64,000 nt of DNA, taken from assembly GCA_015501075.1 (NCBI GenBank), contig JADNYJ010000037.1, positions 1 through 64,000 on the forward strand, written 5' to 3'. The notes below the pieces were generated by a model. It saw only the letters and a list, made by a program, of their open reading frames with translations, did not search any database and was not told the origin of the DNA. Made by a program: the position numbers and the translations under genes. Below, one piece after another: positions 1 to 14,154 of the stretch. Position 1 is the stretch's first letter. The number at the start of each line of letters is the position of its first letter. The DNA is from Gymnopilus junonius (taxonomy: Eukaryota; Basidiomycota; Agaricomycetes; Agaricales; Galerinaceae).

Positions 1-1551
1 TCTCCTCCACCAAGATCTCTACCTCTGAGGATCGCAGCTTGGTTTACATCAGCGTTGGCCGGTGTCGACGAGCCAGCTGGCGACGCTTCATTAGCAGAAG
101 GGGATACTGAGACAAGTTGCTCTGAAGGCCGAGCTGATGGTGGCATTGAAACTTCTCCAAGCTCTTCAGCGTCTGATTCTTCTTCACCAAGCATGAATTC
201 TCGTTCTTCTTTGGTGGGTTCTCTGGCTTGGGGCACTTGTATGAATTTGCGTGCGCTTTGGGGGATACTGCGACTTTGCGAGTCCAGTGATGGAGAAAAT
301 GATGACCGAGTGGGAGTGGGCGATTGGGCGAATGAAAGAGATTGTGTTTGGGCGTTGACTTGGGATTGATGAGATACAGGGTTGATATCCGCTCTCTGGA
401 AGGGATTTGGTGCAGTCCTTTTTGCTTGTGGTCGGATGAAGCCACCACTGGGCACACTACTAATGCTACCGCCTTCCTCTAGGTCGTCGCCAGCGTTGAA
501 ACCTGAGACTTGAGATTGATGGCTGATGGGGTTGGTGGCAGGGCCCTTGTAGCCAGAGTTGCTGCCGCCTATGCTTCCACCGATGTTATACATTGCCATG
601 ATATCTTTTATCCAATCCAAGGCTTCTCGGCCGTGATATTTCATGCTTTCGATGGAGAATTGAGGTATTTGGTCGTAGCCACGCAGTTGCAGAACATAGC
701 GATTGTAGAGGGTACCCAACACGGTATAGGTCATGAGAAGGGCAAGGAATCTAAAATTGTCAACACATGGTCAGCAAAACGTGGAAGCCAGAGTGCTTTC
801 CACTGACATTATTCCTAATACGGCGAAAAAACCTGATATACCGCCACCTTCAGAGGTTGGACATGCAGACTAGCAGTTAAACAGTCAGCGATGTTTTAGG
901 ATGAAATACTTGAGGATACCTTTGTCCGCCATTCAAATACGTAGGCACATGCAATCTCATCATCGCCAGGAGGAAGTTCGGCTACGAGGCGAGGTACACC
1001 TGTGCCAGCTGAAGCGTCACAGACGAATTCAACTATGGAGGAACCCCTCGCGTCGCCAGGTTGACCGTCAGACTTGGCTTTGCAACGGGAGCCATTGGAC
1101 ATCACTAATCGTGGCCGTGCGTCAATGACGGTGAGAGTCGTATTAAGCTTTCTAGAATCATGGGTATCATAAATTTCGGAACAGAAGGTTTCCGATAAAT
1201 TCCTCTCACCCAAAGGCGAAGTCTCCATGAGGCCGTCGAACAAAACCAGCGACGTCACCCGCAGCAATGTCATCTTTGAGGCCAAAAGTTTCGCTCCGCA
1301 CGTTCTGACAGATATTCAAGCATATCTTCTGCCCTGTCGAGGTCTTTAATTCATAGTCTTTGCTACAGAACCACGCTGGTCAGAATTTGTATCCTTCCAG
1401 TTGAGCAAAGTGCGTACTTCGATTTCAGAGGATTCAGATCGTAATATTTCCCATCGTCGTGCGTTGTACACGGGTTTTCTTGTCCAAATGCTCCAGAGAA
1501 CAGAAAAAAGAGGAAAAATAGACAAGAGCAGAGTCCCTCTGGAAAAAGCAT
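1..1551 (-). CDS. MRL1: MRH-domain type I membrane receptor, Mrl1-like (3' end cut by window edge)
   Basis: Five exons: 1551-1418, 1362-1210, 1151-920, 869-808 and 750-1, phases consistent; the stop lies beyond the left edge. The protein opens with a signal peptide (hydrophobic run LFFLFFLFSGAFG). A lumenal mannose-6-phosphate-receptor homology domain follows, with ENPC, YDLNPL, HGDFAFG and a CKAKSDGQPGD segment and several Cys. One membrane span (GFFAVLGI...FLALLMTYTVLG) is split by an intron. The cytosolic tail carries YHGREALDW and two NPxSHQSQV repeats and heads to RGRDLGGG, as in fungal Mrl1-type sorting receptors. The expected role is sorting of glycoproteins between Golgi and endosome/vacuole. 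The start at 1551 puts the signal peptide first; an in-frame ATG at 1578 is an alternative. Atg27 shares the fold, but the tail repeats favour Mrl1. Confidence 0.8.
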
Positions 1552-1687
1552 CCTGGACCTTCGGGTCCAACTCACCAATTGGCGGAGTCACGTTGGGTGT
1601 GTCACACAGTTCCCGTCACGAGTGTCGCTGAACTCCGGGAGCAGCGACAACAGAAACTTGTCAACACCACCTCGCACGACGACGACC
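1552..1687. promoter_or_regulatory. Shared promoter between MRL1-like and NDUFS2 genes
   Basis: Only 136 bases separate the divergent start codons at 1551 (minus) and 1688 (plus), so one short intergenic region must serve both genes. No clear TATA box is visible. Bidirectional use is inferred from geometry only. Confidence 0.5.
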
Positions 1688-3692
<2,005 letters not shown>

Positions 3693-6600
3693 AGGTTTTT
3701 TTTGAAATAGAAATATGGTCGTCGCTACATCAATCATCATTTTGCCCTTCGTTCACATGAATACCCTTCTCTTTTGATCAGTGCTCTGGGTTTTACTAAT
3801 GTTCTCGGACATGTACGACCACCGAGGATGAGTATGCCGAACGAAGGATGGATGGAACACAACATTCGGGTGAGTGAATTGTCTGTATAATGTGAAAATG
3901 TTGATGACCAACGATGCGACTAGGTGCTCATCTCCGCGGATCCTGTATGCATTGAGACGCGCAAACGCATCACTTGCCTCTAACTCCACTCCGTTCAGAC
4001 ATGGAACTTCACCAACAACAACAAAAGTCGTCATATCTTGTAAATGTTTTTGCATGTGTCCGAGGATAGTATACATTCGCCAGAGTGGCTCTATGTTTGA
4101 GGACGGCTTGATCTATTCCGCCATTACGCCTTCCCGATGTTCCTTGCGGATTGCTCAAGCACACTCGTTGTTCATGGGGATAGAGAATTTAGTAGCCCGG
4201 GGCTGCCCACAAGATCTAGCGATCGTGGGCGCTGGTCGGCAACCCGTATGACGGACGGCTCTGACTTCATCCGATGCAGTCATCTCCACCCAAGCGCACC
4301 CGTCCTCCTGATTTTACGTGCTGCCTGTCCATGCGCTTTGTGTTTCTACCACTCTGGGCTGACATTTCTATAAGGTCTCTTGCCTAATGCAATTGGCCTA
4401 AATGCACTTAACGCTGGTATCATGTCATGCCTCTGATGCATGTTATTGCATCTGATGACCTTATGATGATTAGGCCCGTATGGCTGATTCAAACTTGCCT
4501 CGTATAACATAATTGTCGGCATATTTGCGGCAGCATCATGTAGGAACGACAAAGATTCGTCCGAAGATGATGCCCACGTCTTTCGTCGATCATGGTTCTG
4601 CCTGGATTGTGGATTTCGCTATGTGCTATCTTCTTCTCTGCTGAAGAGGACGACGCGCTATCATGGTCAGTGTCAAATCAAGTCAAAGACCCCACATATA
4701 TATTTGGTACCCACGTTTGTGTTCTGTCTCAAAAATACTGGACTCCCGAACCTTTCAATGTTGGGCGCTGTATCTTTGGAGTATGGGCATTCGTGCATCA
4801 TGATGTGATGGCACCTACGTTCATACTCCGCGCCAGAAGGTAAAAATGGCATAAGTTCCCGGCTTTGCGTTGAGCTGGCTATCAATGCTAAAGGGCTTCC
4901 AAGCTATAGGCCGAAGATACAGGCGGCGTGTGGGCGTGTGTTTGTATTTGCATTTATATTTGTTGGTTCACATGGGGGCATTCATCACGAGATTTGCAGG
5001 CCGAAACTGGAGGTTCAGTTCAGCATCAATAATTGGGGCTGGTTTGCAAGTCGGAAATGGGCCACTATCATAAGCATCAGGCGTCTGACAAGTAGACTTA
5101 TCGACGACTTTTTTTCTCAAGTCTGAAACTATTTATCATACTAGGATTAGCATGTGGGTCAGGGATTGCCATTTCCTGCGCTTTGCCAAGCTACTTTCGT
5201 TTGCACTTCCTTGCCTATTCAGTGCATTGCTTTACGTATGAGGATATTCCTACTTCCGACCACCAAAGTCCGTGTCCAGTCTTCCTTTGTATGCTCAATG
5301 CCGATGCGCTCCGGTAGGAGTGAGGGGATCATCGAAAAGATGGGTTTTTAATTGCCTGTTGCTTTTTCTTCTCGACTAGGTCATTGAGCCCTTTCGTTGG
5401 ATTGCACCCCATTATCTAAGCCACAGATGGATCTACATCGATGCCTCGGTCTTCTTCTTTCAGCGCCTAAACGTAAAGTGCCTGTGGAGCTCATCCTTCT
5501 GGCCGACGGGACCCCATATTTCATTCGGCGACCATGCGAAATTCGTGCCTTCGCCGCCGCCAACGTCTTCTGCGTGCTCAGCGGCTTGAGCCCTGTTCCG
5601 GGATCGCCCAAAAAGCTTCTTTGGCACATTAACATCCCCAAAAGCTTGTCGACCGCTTGCCTTGACATCCAAAACATCCTGCAGGTGATCCGAATTACTT
5701 TAGCTTGTCTGGGCGCTCACCATGCGCCTTGAAAAAACTTTCTGTCAAGACGTGCGGCAAGTTTGGTACCGATGGAAATAAATATCCCACAAACTCAATC
5801 AGGGCCTGCAAACAACCCGTCTAAACAGCACTTGGGAAACCCCACCTCACTTTTTATGGAGGCCGGATGCTGGTATTTTTGTCTTGTTACCCTTTTGGCG
5901 CTTTAGGAACAGGGTTGTGGGTCAAAATATCCATTTATTGACAATCGAGTTCTACCGCAGGTCACTCAGACTAATCTATCTTTGTTTAAATCTGGATTTT
6001 TGCCTACATGAGTAGGTTAAATATTTCCGACGACGTCAAAGATGATAGCATACCTGGCAGCCTGCTATGTAACACTTTTGCCCCTATCCGTATGTGGAAG
6101 AGATTTGTCGACCTTTTGGCTTTGGGAAGTTTCAACGAAGTTCTTCCAAGTCTTCTAGAAAATTTCAAAGCTTAAAAGTCATTCCAGGGCATGTCATTTC
6201 TTACGGGCTGACTGGGGCCGATGGCTTTTGGACAAACGCGACTAATTGAAGGAGCCTGCTGTCTATTTATCTTGCAATCCTCACCATGGTCTTCTATAGA
6301 AGGTATATGCTCGGGAGGTTCAGGCACAAAGTAAGCACCTGATTTGACAGTTTATGAGTCGAATCAAACTGAGCAGAGCCCACTTCAGCTGAGTAACTTC
6401 ACATGCGAAAATACTATTGTTAATAAGTGGCAGGCTCGTTGGTCCCAAGATCTTGACAATCAATCATTTATCTTGTATGTCAAATCAATTTGTTGGTTAC
6501 AATACAATTGCTGTCGACTCATTGGCATTCTTTGGCGGATATTTGCGCCATGGCATTTTTTATTGTTAGAGCCCATGTAGATACTAGAGTAACTGGCTGA

Positions 6601-6900
6601 TTTTTTTTATTTTTGAACTTAGCTGCTAAACGAACCGGATTGACATAAACACAAACTAAGTATTCCCCTGGGTCATTCAGCACGAAAATTAAAAGATCTT
6701 TCCTCATCATTATTGTCAGGTAGGTACCACCGGCCCATCCTGAGATTGAAATGCCTCCATTGACCATAATTGTAGCGTACTCAACTCCTTTTGAATAGCG
6801 CGATTACTTATTTTTACACCTGACAGCGAGCTTGTATCCTAACAAATGGTAGAAATTAGTGTTGACCGCATGTTTTTCCCAAGGCTTGTGCGAACGTTGA
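3693..6900. other. Intergenic stretch, no recognised gene
   Basis: Open frames are short and mostly opposite-strand overlaps. One spliced-looking stretch at about 3780-3980 (plus) reads GFTNVLGHVRPPRM, then MPNEGWMEHNIR, a 51-base GT..AG intron-like gap and VLISADPVCIETRKRI before a stop; I cannot identify it. At 5400-5700 both strands are open, but neither resembles a family I know. No tRNA, rRNA or intact mobile element was seen. Confidence 0.5.
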
Positions 6901-6916
6901 CATCAGTAAATCGAGG

Positions 6917-7080
6917 AAAAACCCGTGAGGCATTGTAGTTCTCACGAGGTTGATAATGCCGGATATTGGCTCACGGCGCCTCGTGAGGCAAAGTGAGTCG
7001 AATACAATGCTTGTATCGGGCTCACAAACGCAATAACGGATCGTTACTACCTCATGCCTCGTGGTGAAAGGACGGCGGGG
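6917..7080. repeat. Cluster of palindromic CTCGTGAGGC-type repeats at the outer edge of the transposase gene
   Basis: The core CGTGAGG or its complement recurs: 6924-6930, 6941-6949 (CTCACGAGG), a 12-base palindrome GCCTCGTGAGGC at 6978-6989, and GCCTCGTGG at 7056-7064. GATATTGGCTCAC at 6962-6974 resembles CATATCTGGCTCGC at 14155. Such clusters are typical of subterminal transposase-binding regions of cut-and-paste elements. The exact terminus and target duplication were not found. Confidence 0.45.
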
Positions 7081-7160
7081 TTATGAATGGATCATCATCT
7101 ATTGTGAGTCTAGTGACAGGGTATATTAAGGATGCGAGTTAGTTATGAGCGTACTTCAAT

Positions 7161-7178
7161 ATCGCGACTAATCGCGAT
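7161..7178. repeat. Short inverted repeat ATCGCGA..TCGCGAT
   Basis: Perfect 7-base arms (7161-7167 and 7172-7178) with a 4-base loop, about 140 bases beyond the 3' end of the transposase gene. It may be part of the element's subterminal region or chance. Confidence 0.3.
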
Positions 7179-7313
7179 CCTCTTAGCAGGTTTATAATAA
7201 AGCCTGATGAACCGTGACTAGCAAGTAATCTTACAGCTGCCTTACGATGAGTAGTGAGGGTAACTCGCAGTTACTTGGGCAAATCAAAGATGTCTAATTA
7301 TAGGTCTACAAAA

Positions 7314-10300
7314 TTAAAGGCTTGCATAACCGTTGTCTTCGTCATCGCCGCTGTTATCGCCGCCACTGTCTTCCGAGCCCCCGCCTTCTTCCTCACTCAA
7401 ACCTCCATCATCGCTGCCCTCTGCCGTGGTATCGTCAACATCCATACCCTCCTCATCTTCCTCAGCTTCGTCACCATCTCCTTCCTCAGCCTCCTCTTCA
7501 TCATCCGGCGGTCGATCCATTTCTCGATGTCTTGCAAATTCTCCGTGACCGACACCGTGGCCAAAATGACGCATAAGGGTATCACGGTCAAGAAAGCTGG
7601 ATGAAGGTGAGCGTAGAAAGCAGCGCGTTCCGAAGAGTTTTACTCACACATTGACATAGAAGTTCAGCCAGTCATCACTATCTTCCGGATCCTTGACTCT
7701 TGCAAGTGACCCGGCAGCAGGCAACAGGTTTGACGTGCGGCCTTCTGAGAAGGCAGGAATGATATGGGCTCCGCGAATGACATGCTGAGGGTCGAGGAAT
7801 GTGAAGGCGTAGTCGTCCGTTGATTCAACGAAACCAATCTTTGGAAGACGCGCAGCCTTGAATCCATGCCGATAACGACCTGGCTCCATTCCGAACCATC
7901 TCACCCATAAAAAGTCCATGTGTTGCTTTGATTTGTCCTTGACACGAGGATGGGACGAGGAAACTGTGGCATGGAAGATACCAATCACGCGAGCATACCA
8001 ATAGGGCTGCGCTTGAGGGCCAGTCTCCGGCGATTGACCATGATGTCAGGGTAAGAGGTTGGATTAATGGTGTCGCTGTCTCGTCTGACATCGTATGTCG
8101 TGTAGTTGATCCGAATTGTCTTGCTCTTGTAGATCCGCTCTCCTGCAATGCAAACGGTATTTCTCTCGTCATCCGTGAAGTCGCCATAGGTATCACCCTC
8201 ATATTCCCGACCGAGCAAACGACCGAGAATGTGGTCCTGCAATTTTGGGATAAAGTGCTGCGGTGACAGGTCAGTGCCATTGGTCGAGTAACAGAGCAAG
8301 CATGGCTTACCTTGACTGCAGGGTCATCTTGATTTTCTTGGACAAAGGTGTAAATGTCGACAGGGTCATTTTTGGAGTTCGAGACCTGGTATCGTACGTC
8401 CAGGTTTCGTTCCATCACAGCATCTTTGCCACTGACAAGACTACGCTTCAGGCGGTCCTTTCCTCGGTGTCGCTCTGCAGCAAGCTGGGCCCGCTCAAGG
8501 CGTCTGACTCGCTTGGCAATCTGCTTTGTTGCGTCTCTCTTGTTGGTCCTGCCGTAGAGCCGTTTGACTAGACGGTGAGCCAGCTCGCCCTGGAAGTGAT
8601 AATTAAACAATAATTAACTTATTCAGAGGTTTTGACGTACCAGTTGAGTCGAAAAAGAATCAGTTCCTCCAAATAACCGAATCGTCTGTACATAATCTCC
8701 TAAGGCATGGAATTTCGGAGTTAGGAGATTCAAGATTTTGGGTTTGCGGCCTGTTGAACTCGGAGGGGCAGGGGCACTATTTTCAGAAGGAGCAGGTGGT
8801 TCAGATTCGGAATGACCTGGGGTATTTCCGCTGGAAGGAGTGCTTTCGTTGTTGTCAGGTGGGGCTTGCGCATTGATGCCGGACATTCTGGATGTAGGTG
8901 GATTGGTAGAAGACGTAGATGACGGCGGGTTTTGAGCGATCTCAGGCATTGATATTTGGGTACTACCTCCTGACCGTGGAATGAATAGCTGCCTACCCTG
9001 TGCGCGCTGTCGTTGGCGATTCCGGGCAGCAACCTCGCGCGGGAGCTCCATAGTCTGGAATTGTGAACAGCTCAGATCCCGGAATTGTCGTATAAGGAGA
9101 CCAAACTCCTTTGTGAGCTCCGCTAGATGGTCTAGTGTGGTGTCACTGTGCATCCGCAGTTTAGCAAATCCGTGCCATTCAGCGGTTTTGTAAAGGAGCT
9201 TCATGAGTCGCTTGTTGTGAGGTTCTGGAAGGAGACCTTCAAAAGCGGGAATAGCGCACTGCATTCAATTGTTAGTGGCAGATCTGAGTGATCAACTGTG
9301 TAGCCAACCTGGAGCAGGTCCTCGTAATCTCGAGCTGCAAGTTTTTTCATTTCAGAGGCGTTGTTGGCGAAGCGGCGTATTGTTTGGCCGAACTGGGGAA
9401 TATGTCGAAATCTGGCCATTGGTTAGGGCGGAAAGTCAAGTTTGCCGAAGTATGAGTCTTACCTCTCATCGAGAAGTGCAACAAGACTTCCGCCAGGAGC
9501 TGCAGCATACAGGATCCGGATTAGGTGCACAAAAAGTGCCTTCCAGACACCAAGCTCGAACTCATGCATGAAGTCGACAACCAGCATTCGAGATAGATCA
9601 AAATCTGAGCCCAGTCTCTCAATGAATGCATTCTGAGATATCGGTAAGCAAAAGACCATTTCAAATGCTTGGATCGAGACTTACTGAAGTCGGGACCAAT
9701 GAGGTCGGTTTAAGAAGCCTTTGGACAGCAGCCCCGCCTATTGGCATGCCTAATTCATAGATAGCCTTTCGTGCTGAGTCAACGAGGTCCGCGGCATACT
9801 TCCGAGCTTTCTGGAGACGAGTTCTGGCATCTGCCATGAGACCGACCTTATCCAACTTTGATTTTGGGACAAGGCAACGAGGACAAGGACAGAGTCCTTG
9901 GTCACGAATGGTAGCAAGGAGAATTCTGAGGGATTGCCGCTCAGTCAGCAGAAAGCCTCATATGACAGAACAGAACAAAAGCTTACTTTTCAGGATAATC
10001 CGCGGAATAGGTGAAGATCCGGGGATAGATGCGGCGCTCAACACCGTCGTAACACCTTACAACCATTCCGTACTTATATGCATGAAGGAATTCGTCGTCA
10101 AGCAGGAATTTCCAGACACCATGCATCAGTTCCCGGCGACAGTGGGCGAGGATATCTTTCTGTTGGGTGTCCCACTTCTGATGAAAAGACTTCAGCTGGT
10201 CCTGAAGAGAGTCGGGAAAGGGAGGGATATACGCGAGATGTTTGGCGGCACCAGAGTCGGGAAAGGGAGGGATATACGCGAGATGTTTGGCGGCACCAGA

Positions 10301-11597
10301 GTTGGGTTGGCAACGGATGTACTTCGAGAGATTCCCGAATAGCATATAGATCGGCCACATCTTTGCAGTGCCGAAGTTGGCGAGATGTGTTGCATCCGAC
10401 CAGAACATCAGAGCTGCAACAACTTTCTCTCGCTTGCATGTGGGGTCATCCGTGGGTGCACGCTGCACTTTGTCGTGCTCGTCGAGAAAAGCATCCGAGT
10501 CATACAACTCCGAGTAGATGCGTTCATCGTCTCCAGTGGCAGGGTTGGTACGAAACAATTTGAACGGCGAGTGGTGAAACTTCAAAGAGAGGGGGCTCTG
10601 ATACACTTCCCTGATCAATGTTGTGATTTTCCGATAGCAGAGACCAGGGATAGAGAACAGTCTCGATGGGATATGCCGGCTCCCAGAAGGGACGTCGATG
10701 TCAATGCTGGTTTCTTGGAAAGATCGTAGGAATGGCGACTTTTCTTCCACTGCATCTGCCTTACGGTTCTCCCGCGCAGCATTGAACTTCTTGAGGTCGT
10801 CACGCTGGAACTCAGGGTGGAACAAGATATTGTGAACAAGGCGATCCACCTCGTCATTGGACTTTGATGAGCTGCCGGTATTTTGCCAATCCATGAGAAG
10901 TTCGACAGTCTTATTTGTGAAAGGTGAAGCTTCCTCTTCGTCTCGATTTGGATTAGACGAGTCAGCACTTATGTTGGAGGTGTGAGGTCTGTAGAGGTCT
11001 TCTGTGGCGACAGATGCATCAGGATCATATGACGGTCGATAAAGATATTCCTTTCGGAGGCCAAAAATGTTTGCAACAGTCTTGAAACGATTACGAACAA
11101 TGAGAGAAACCCGTTGCAAAACTGACGTGGGCTCGGGTTGTGGGGGTGCAGGATTAGGAGCCTCTGGCTGGATATCACGATAGCGTGCAGGAAGTCGGTG
11201 AGTTCGTTGTGGGCGGCCAGTAGCTGACCTGATAGGAGGAGGAGATGGGGGTATTGGCGGAGAACTTGGTCGTGATGCTCCTGAAAAATCCTGAGTGTCA
11301 ACCTCCATTGAGTCAGCTGCAGTTGCCATTGTCTGCTCCTTTGGCACATTAGAGATAGCCAGAATATTTCAAACGAGTGTAGAAGCTTACATTTGGGCCC
11401 TGATCTACCTGTGAGCCACCCTGCAACTGGTCCTGAGTTTTCTTCTCTGTAGATGCAGCCTTCTTTGCAAGTAAAATACGCCGACCAAAAGCAGTGCGCT
11501 CCTCGGAAAACTTTTTGTAGGTGGAACATTGCTGGCGGTGCTTCGTGATTCCTGACTGGTTTGATTCTCGAGGGCATTTCTGGCAGCAAACAACCAT
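7314..11597 (-). mobile_element. Plavaka-type DNA transposon transposase gene (one frame break)
   Basis: Nine exons: 11597-11391, 11332-9987, 9925-9685, 9632-9463, 9411-9309, 9258-8641, 8589-8311, 8257-7648, 7596-7314. The N-terminus has a Cys/His cluster (CCQKCP...KHRQQC), then a Pro-rich linker. The conserved transposase body contains AALMFWSDATHLANFGTAK, HCRRELMHGVWKFLLDDEF, FTYSADYPEK, CPCPRCL, DFMHEFELGVWKALF and ASEMKKLAARDYEDLLQC. Further on are NLLTPKFHALGDY, IRINYTTYD and FLWVRWFG, with a long acidic tail ending GYASL. These match, from memory, the Plavaka family common in Agaricomycetes, often grouped near CACTA/CMC elements. The frame shifts once near 8035-8045; one missing base closes the whole frame at about 1285 residues. 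A 45-base tandem duplication (10211-10300) lies inside the body. Activity is unknown. Confidence 0.88.
10211..10300. repeat. 45-base perfect tandem duplication inside the transposase
   Basis: Positions 10211-10255 and 10256-10300 are identical. On the minus strand each unit encodes SGAAKHLAYIPPFPD, so the protein reads this 15-residue block twice. As I recall the family, this point normally has a single copy. The frame is kept. Confidence 0.95.
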
Positions 11598-11931
11598 CCC
11601 AAACACCAATGCAAGTAGACATGAAAAGGTGAAAAGGACTCGACTCAAGCGCATTGTCCGCTTTCACACTCGAAGTCACAGTGAACCACGGTCGCTGGAG
11701 CCCAAAGGATGGCGGCAGTAACAGTGGAAGAACAGATTAATTTCGGAATTGAAAACAGGGTATTTGCAATAGATAACGCCGGTGAGCCATACGATGATCA
11801 GCCAACGTACCTGGCAATGGGTAAGCTCCGGCATAGAAAATCAAATTGGCGGGTAAATCTTTACCTGCAGCTATAAAAGTGCAGCATTTGACGACAAGTC
11901 CTTCTCTTTCTTTCCCTCCCTCCCTCTGAAC
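11598..11931. promoter_or_regulatory. Divergent promoter between transposase and DUF6698-like gene
   Basis: 334 bases separate the two start codons. A CT-rich leader (CTTCTCTTTCTTTCCCTCCC) directly precedes the plus-strand ATG at 11932, and CTATAAAAG at about 11871-11879 looks like a TATA box for that gene. No clear terminal inverted repeat of an element was seen here, which would be expected if the transposon ended between the genes. Confidence 0.45.
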
Positions 11932-13868
11932 ATGCCTCGCTCTGAGCGAGATCGATCACCGGCGAGTCGGCGAAGTCCTTCTCACTCATCTCGCACCTCA
12001 CGTCCAACATCTCCGCCTCGACGATCCTCTCCTCGTCGGTCCTCTCTTTCCCGACGTTCGTCTCGCATGTCTCGGACATCCTCGCCTACACGGAGCCCCT
12101 CTCGTTCTTTGCAACCTTCTAGAGATTCCTCGCCTTCCCGTAGGTACTCATCCCTGCCTAGGAGCTCACCGCCTCCAGGCAGAAGTTCCTCGCCGAGCAG
12201 AGAAGACTATTCGCAGTTGGGAGTTCGAAGGAGATCTTCATTTGTAGATGACGATGATGAAGATGAACCTGCCCAGCAACCCAAAAAGAAAAGGTATGTT
12301 AGGTCTCTCATACTGAAATGGTATTCATGCAAAACCTACAGGTCTAAGGACGAAAAACCGGCCTCTGCCACTCAGCCTGGACGCGGAATCCGCAGGCTTG
12401 CTGATCTCTTTCATGAGTTCGATGTCTTGATAGAAAAGGCATCTAAGCATGCGGCCCTTGATGCCCTGTCACCACGAGAGATAGAAGCGATGGACAACGA
12501 AGACTTCATGGGCTTGACAGCTGAGCAGATTGAGGCAGAACGCAAAGAGTAAGTGGGAGTTCAAGCTCAAGTTGTCTTATCTCATCGTTGAACTTTGATG
12601 TGACTTTTGTGACAGTCGCAGACGGTGTTTCACCGCTCTTCGCCTCATTGACAAACTCGTCCCCGATTTCAGTATCAAGGTTCACTTGAATAATTCCATC
12701 TATTTCTTGAGTCCGGTGAGTACAATAGTGACCTGTCATCTCCTTGCCCCCACTCAAGCACCCCCTTAGTTGAAACGAGGAGCCAACGATGCAAGAAGTG
12801 ATGACACAACCAAGTTGAAGATTGCGGTCGCAAACTGGATCAACCAATCTTATTCTCCACCTTTCCCGCTTCATCTTACCGACAAAACAGGACGAGGTGT
12901 CAAGAACGATTACACTGGGCGTCTACTCTGCCCAATCGATTACAATTGGGATGATCTTAAGTACATTTTACAATGTAAGTTCAAGAAATATTCTAATATG
13001 TTTTGTAGTGTTCGTGCCAAACTACGCGCTGCAGAGAGTGGCTATAGTATGGCTTCCAGCTTCTTTTTGCGCTGTCTGTATGAGGACGAAGAAGGTGACG
13101 ATGATCACCCTGAGGTCGGGTATTTGAAGGGGCCGCTCTTAATTCTCGTGAGTTTTTCCTTGTCCTATGTTATCCCCTATCCATCTACTAACCAAGACCC
13201 AATAGACATACCGTAACATATTCACGGCACCGTCATCTGCCGCGGACGCGAACTTTGTCTCGGAGCCTAAGACGAGGCGACGAGATGTTGCATCACTCCT
13301 GCACCTTGCTGGACAAGTCACCCCGCGCTCTATCGCCTACGCAGCTACACAGGTATGTATTCAACCCATGCTACTTATCTAGGTGTCTGTCGCTGATTGA
13401 TCCCCTTAGCTGCTTTTCGCCCTCAACACATCTAGGGACTGGAAGGCCAAGCACGCTGGATTCCACTACCCTTCTTTCTATAACTTCGTTGTCGACTTCT
13501 TCGAGGTCATTAAAGACCAAATCACAAGGGATAAGGTAAATGACCTTCTGCAATGGTGGAATAGGTATGCTTGGTCATTCTTTCGCCATTTTATCACTGT
13601 TCTGATACTGTTTTCAAGTCAAATATTCCCCCCTACGTCAGATACATCCATTGACTTGACCTGTGCTGCTGCACTGTCATCGGAGCAGAGGCTTCAAGAG
13701 TCCCGCGCAAGGCGTGTTCAAGAGGAGGCTGATCATGCCCGCGCCGAGGCAGAGCAAGCACTCAATGAGGCGGAGCGTGCCTTTGCAGAGGCTGAATGTG
13801 CTCGGATGGAGGCAGAGCGTGCCCGAGGTGATGTTGAGCGTACCCGAAGTGATCCTGGTCAAGTTTAG
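11932..13868 (+). CDS. RS-rich protein with DUF6698-like domain
   Basis: Eight exons: 11932-12293, 12342-12548, 12616-12715, 12770-12960, 13009-13147, 13206-13352, 13410-13564, 13619-13868. The sum is 1551 nt (516 residues), phases consistent. Residues 1-100 are almost pure Ser/Arg/Pro (RS-like), then an acidic patch DDDDEDEP and a KKKR basic run. The middle and C-terminal part (KRGANDARSDDTTKLK, NDYTGRLLCPIDYNW, NIFTAPSS, PRSIAYAATQLLFALN, FYNFVVDFFE, DLLQWWN) matches from memory the basidiomycete DUF6698 family, whose function is unknown. The tail is an Ala/Glu-rich repeat (EAERAFAEAECARMEAERAR), likely coiled coil. It is divergent from the transposase and may travel with it. The RS region alone does not make it a splicing factor. 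Confidence 0.75.
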
Positions 13869-14154
13869 TTGGAAATGGGGGTCGAGTAATACTACTTCTT
13901 GCCTTGTCGTACCTCAAATATATCTTTTTCTTTGCTTCATTTGAACATGTCTCATGTACTGCTGCAAGGTGTTGTAGGATGTAGATCAACCTGCTTTGAA
14001 GTTGTGAGATTGATATCAGCACGACCTAGTTCTCATGAATTATATACCAGGGTGATATGGACATCATGAGACTACTATACGTCGGTACTGAAATCATGGT
14101 TCCCATGTGAGATTGTACTTAACTGGTGATTTCGAAACCGCCGGATAACAAGCT

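Noticed and set aside
1622..1687. Upstream in-frame ATG for NDUFS2 at 1622
   Set aside because: It would add a 22-residue polar stretch before an otherwise good mitochondrial presequence; 1688 gives the expected N-terminus.
7333..7576. Plus-strand Ser/Pro- and His/Pro-rich open frames
   Set aside because: They are antisense shadows of the acidic C-terminal tail of the transposase (Glu/Asp codons read backwards).
11932..12293. SR splicing factor call for the RS-rich N-terminus
   Set aside because: No RRM is present; the downstream body matches a DUF6698-like domain, so RS content alone is not enough.
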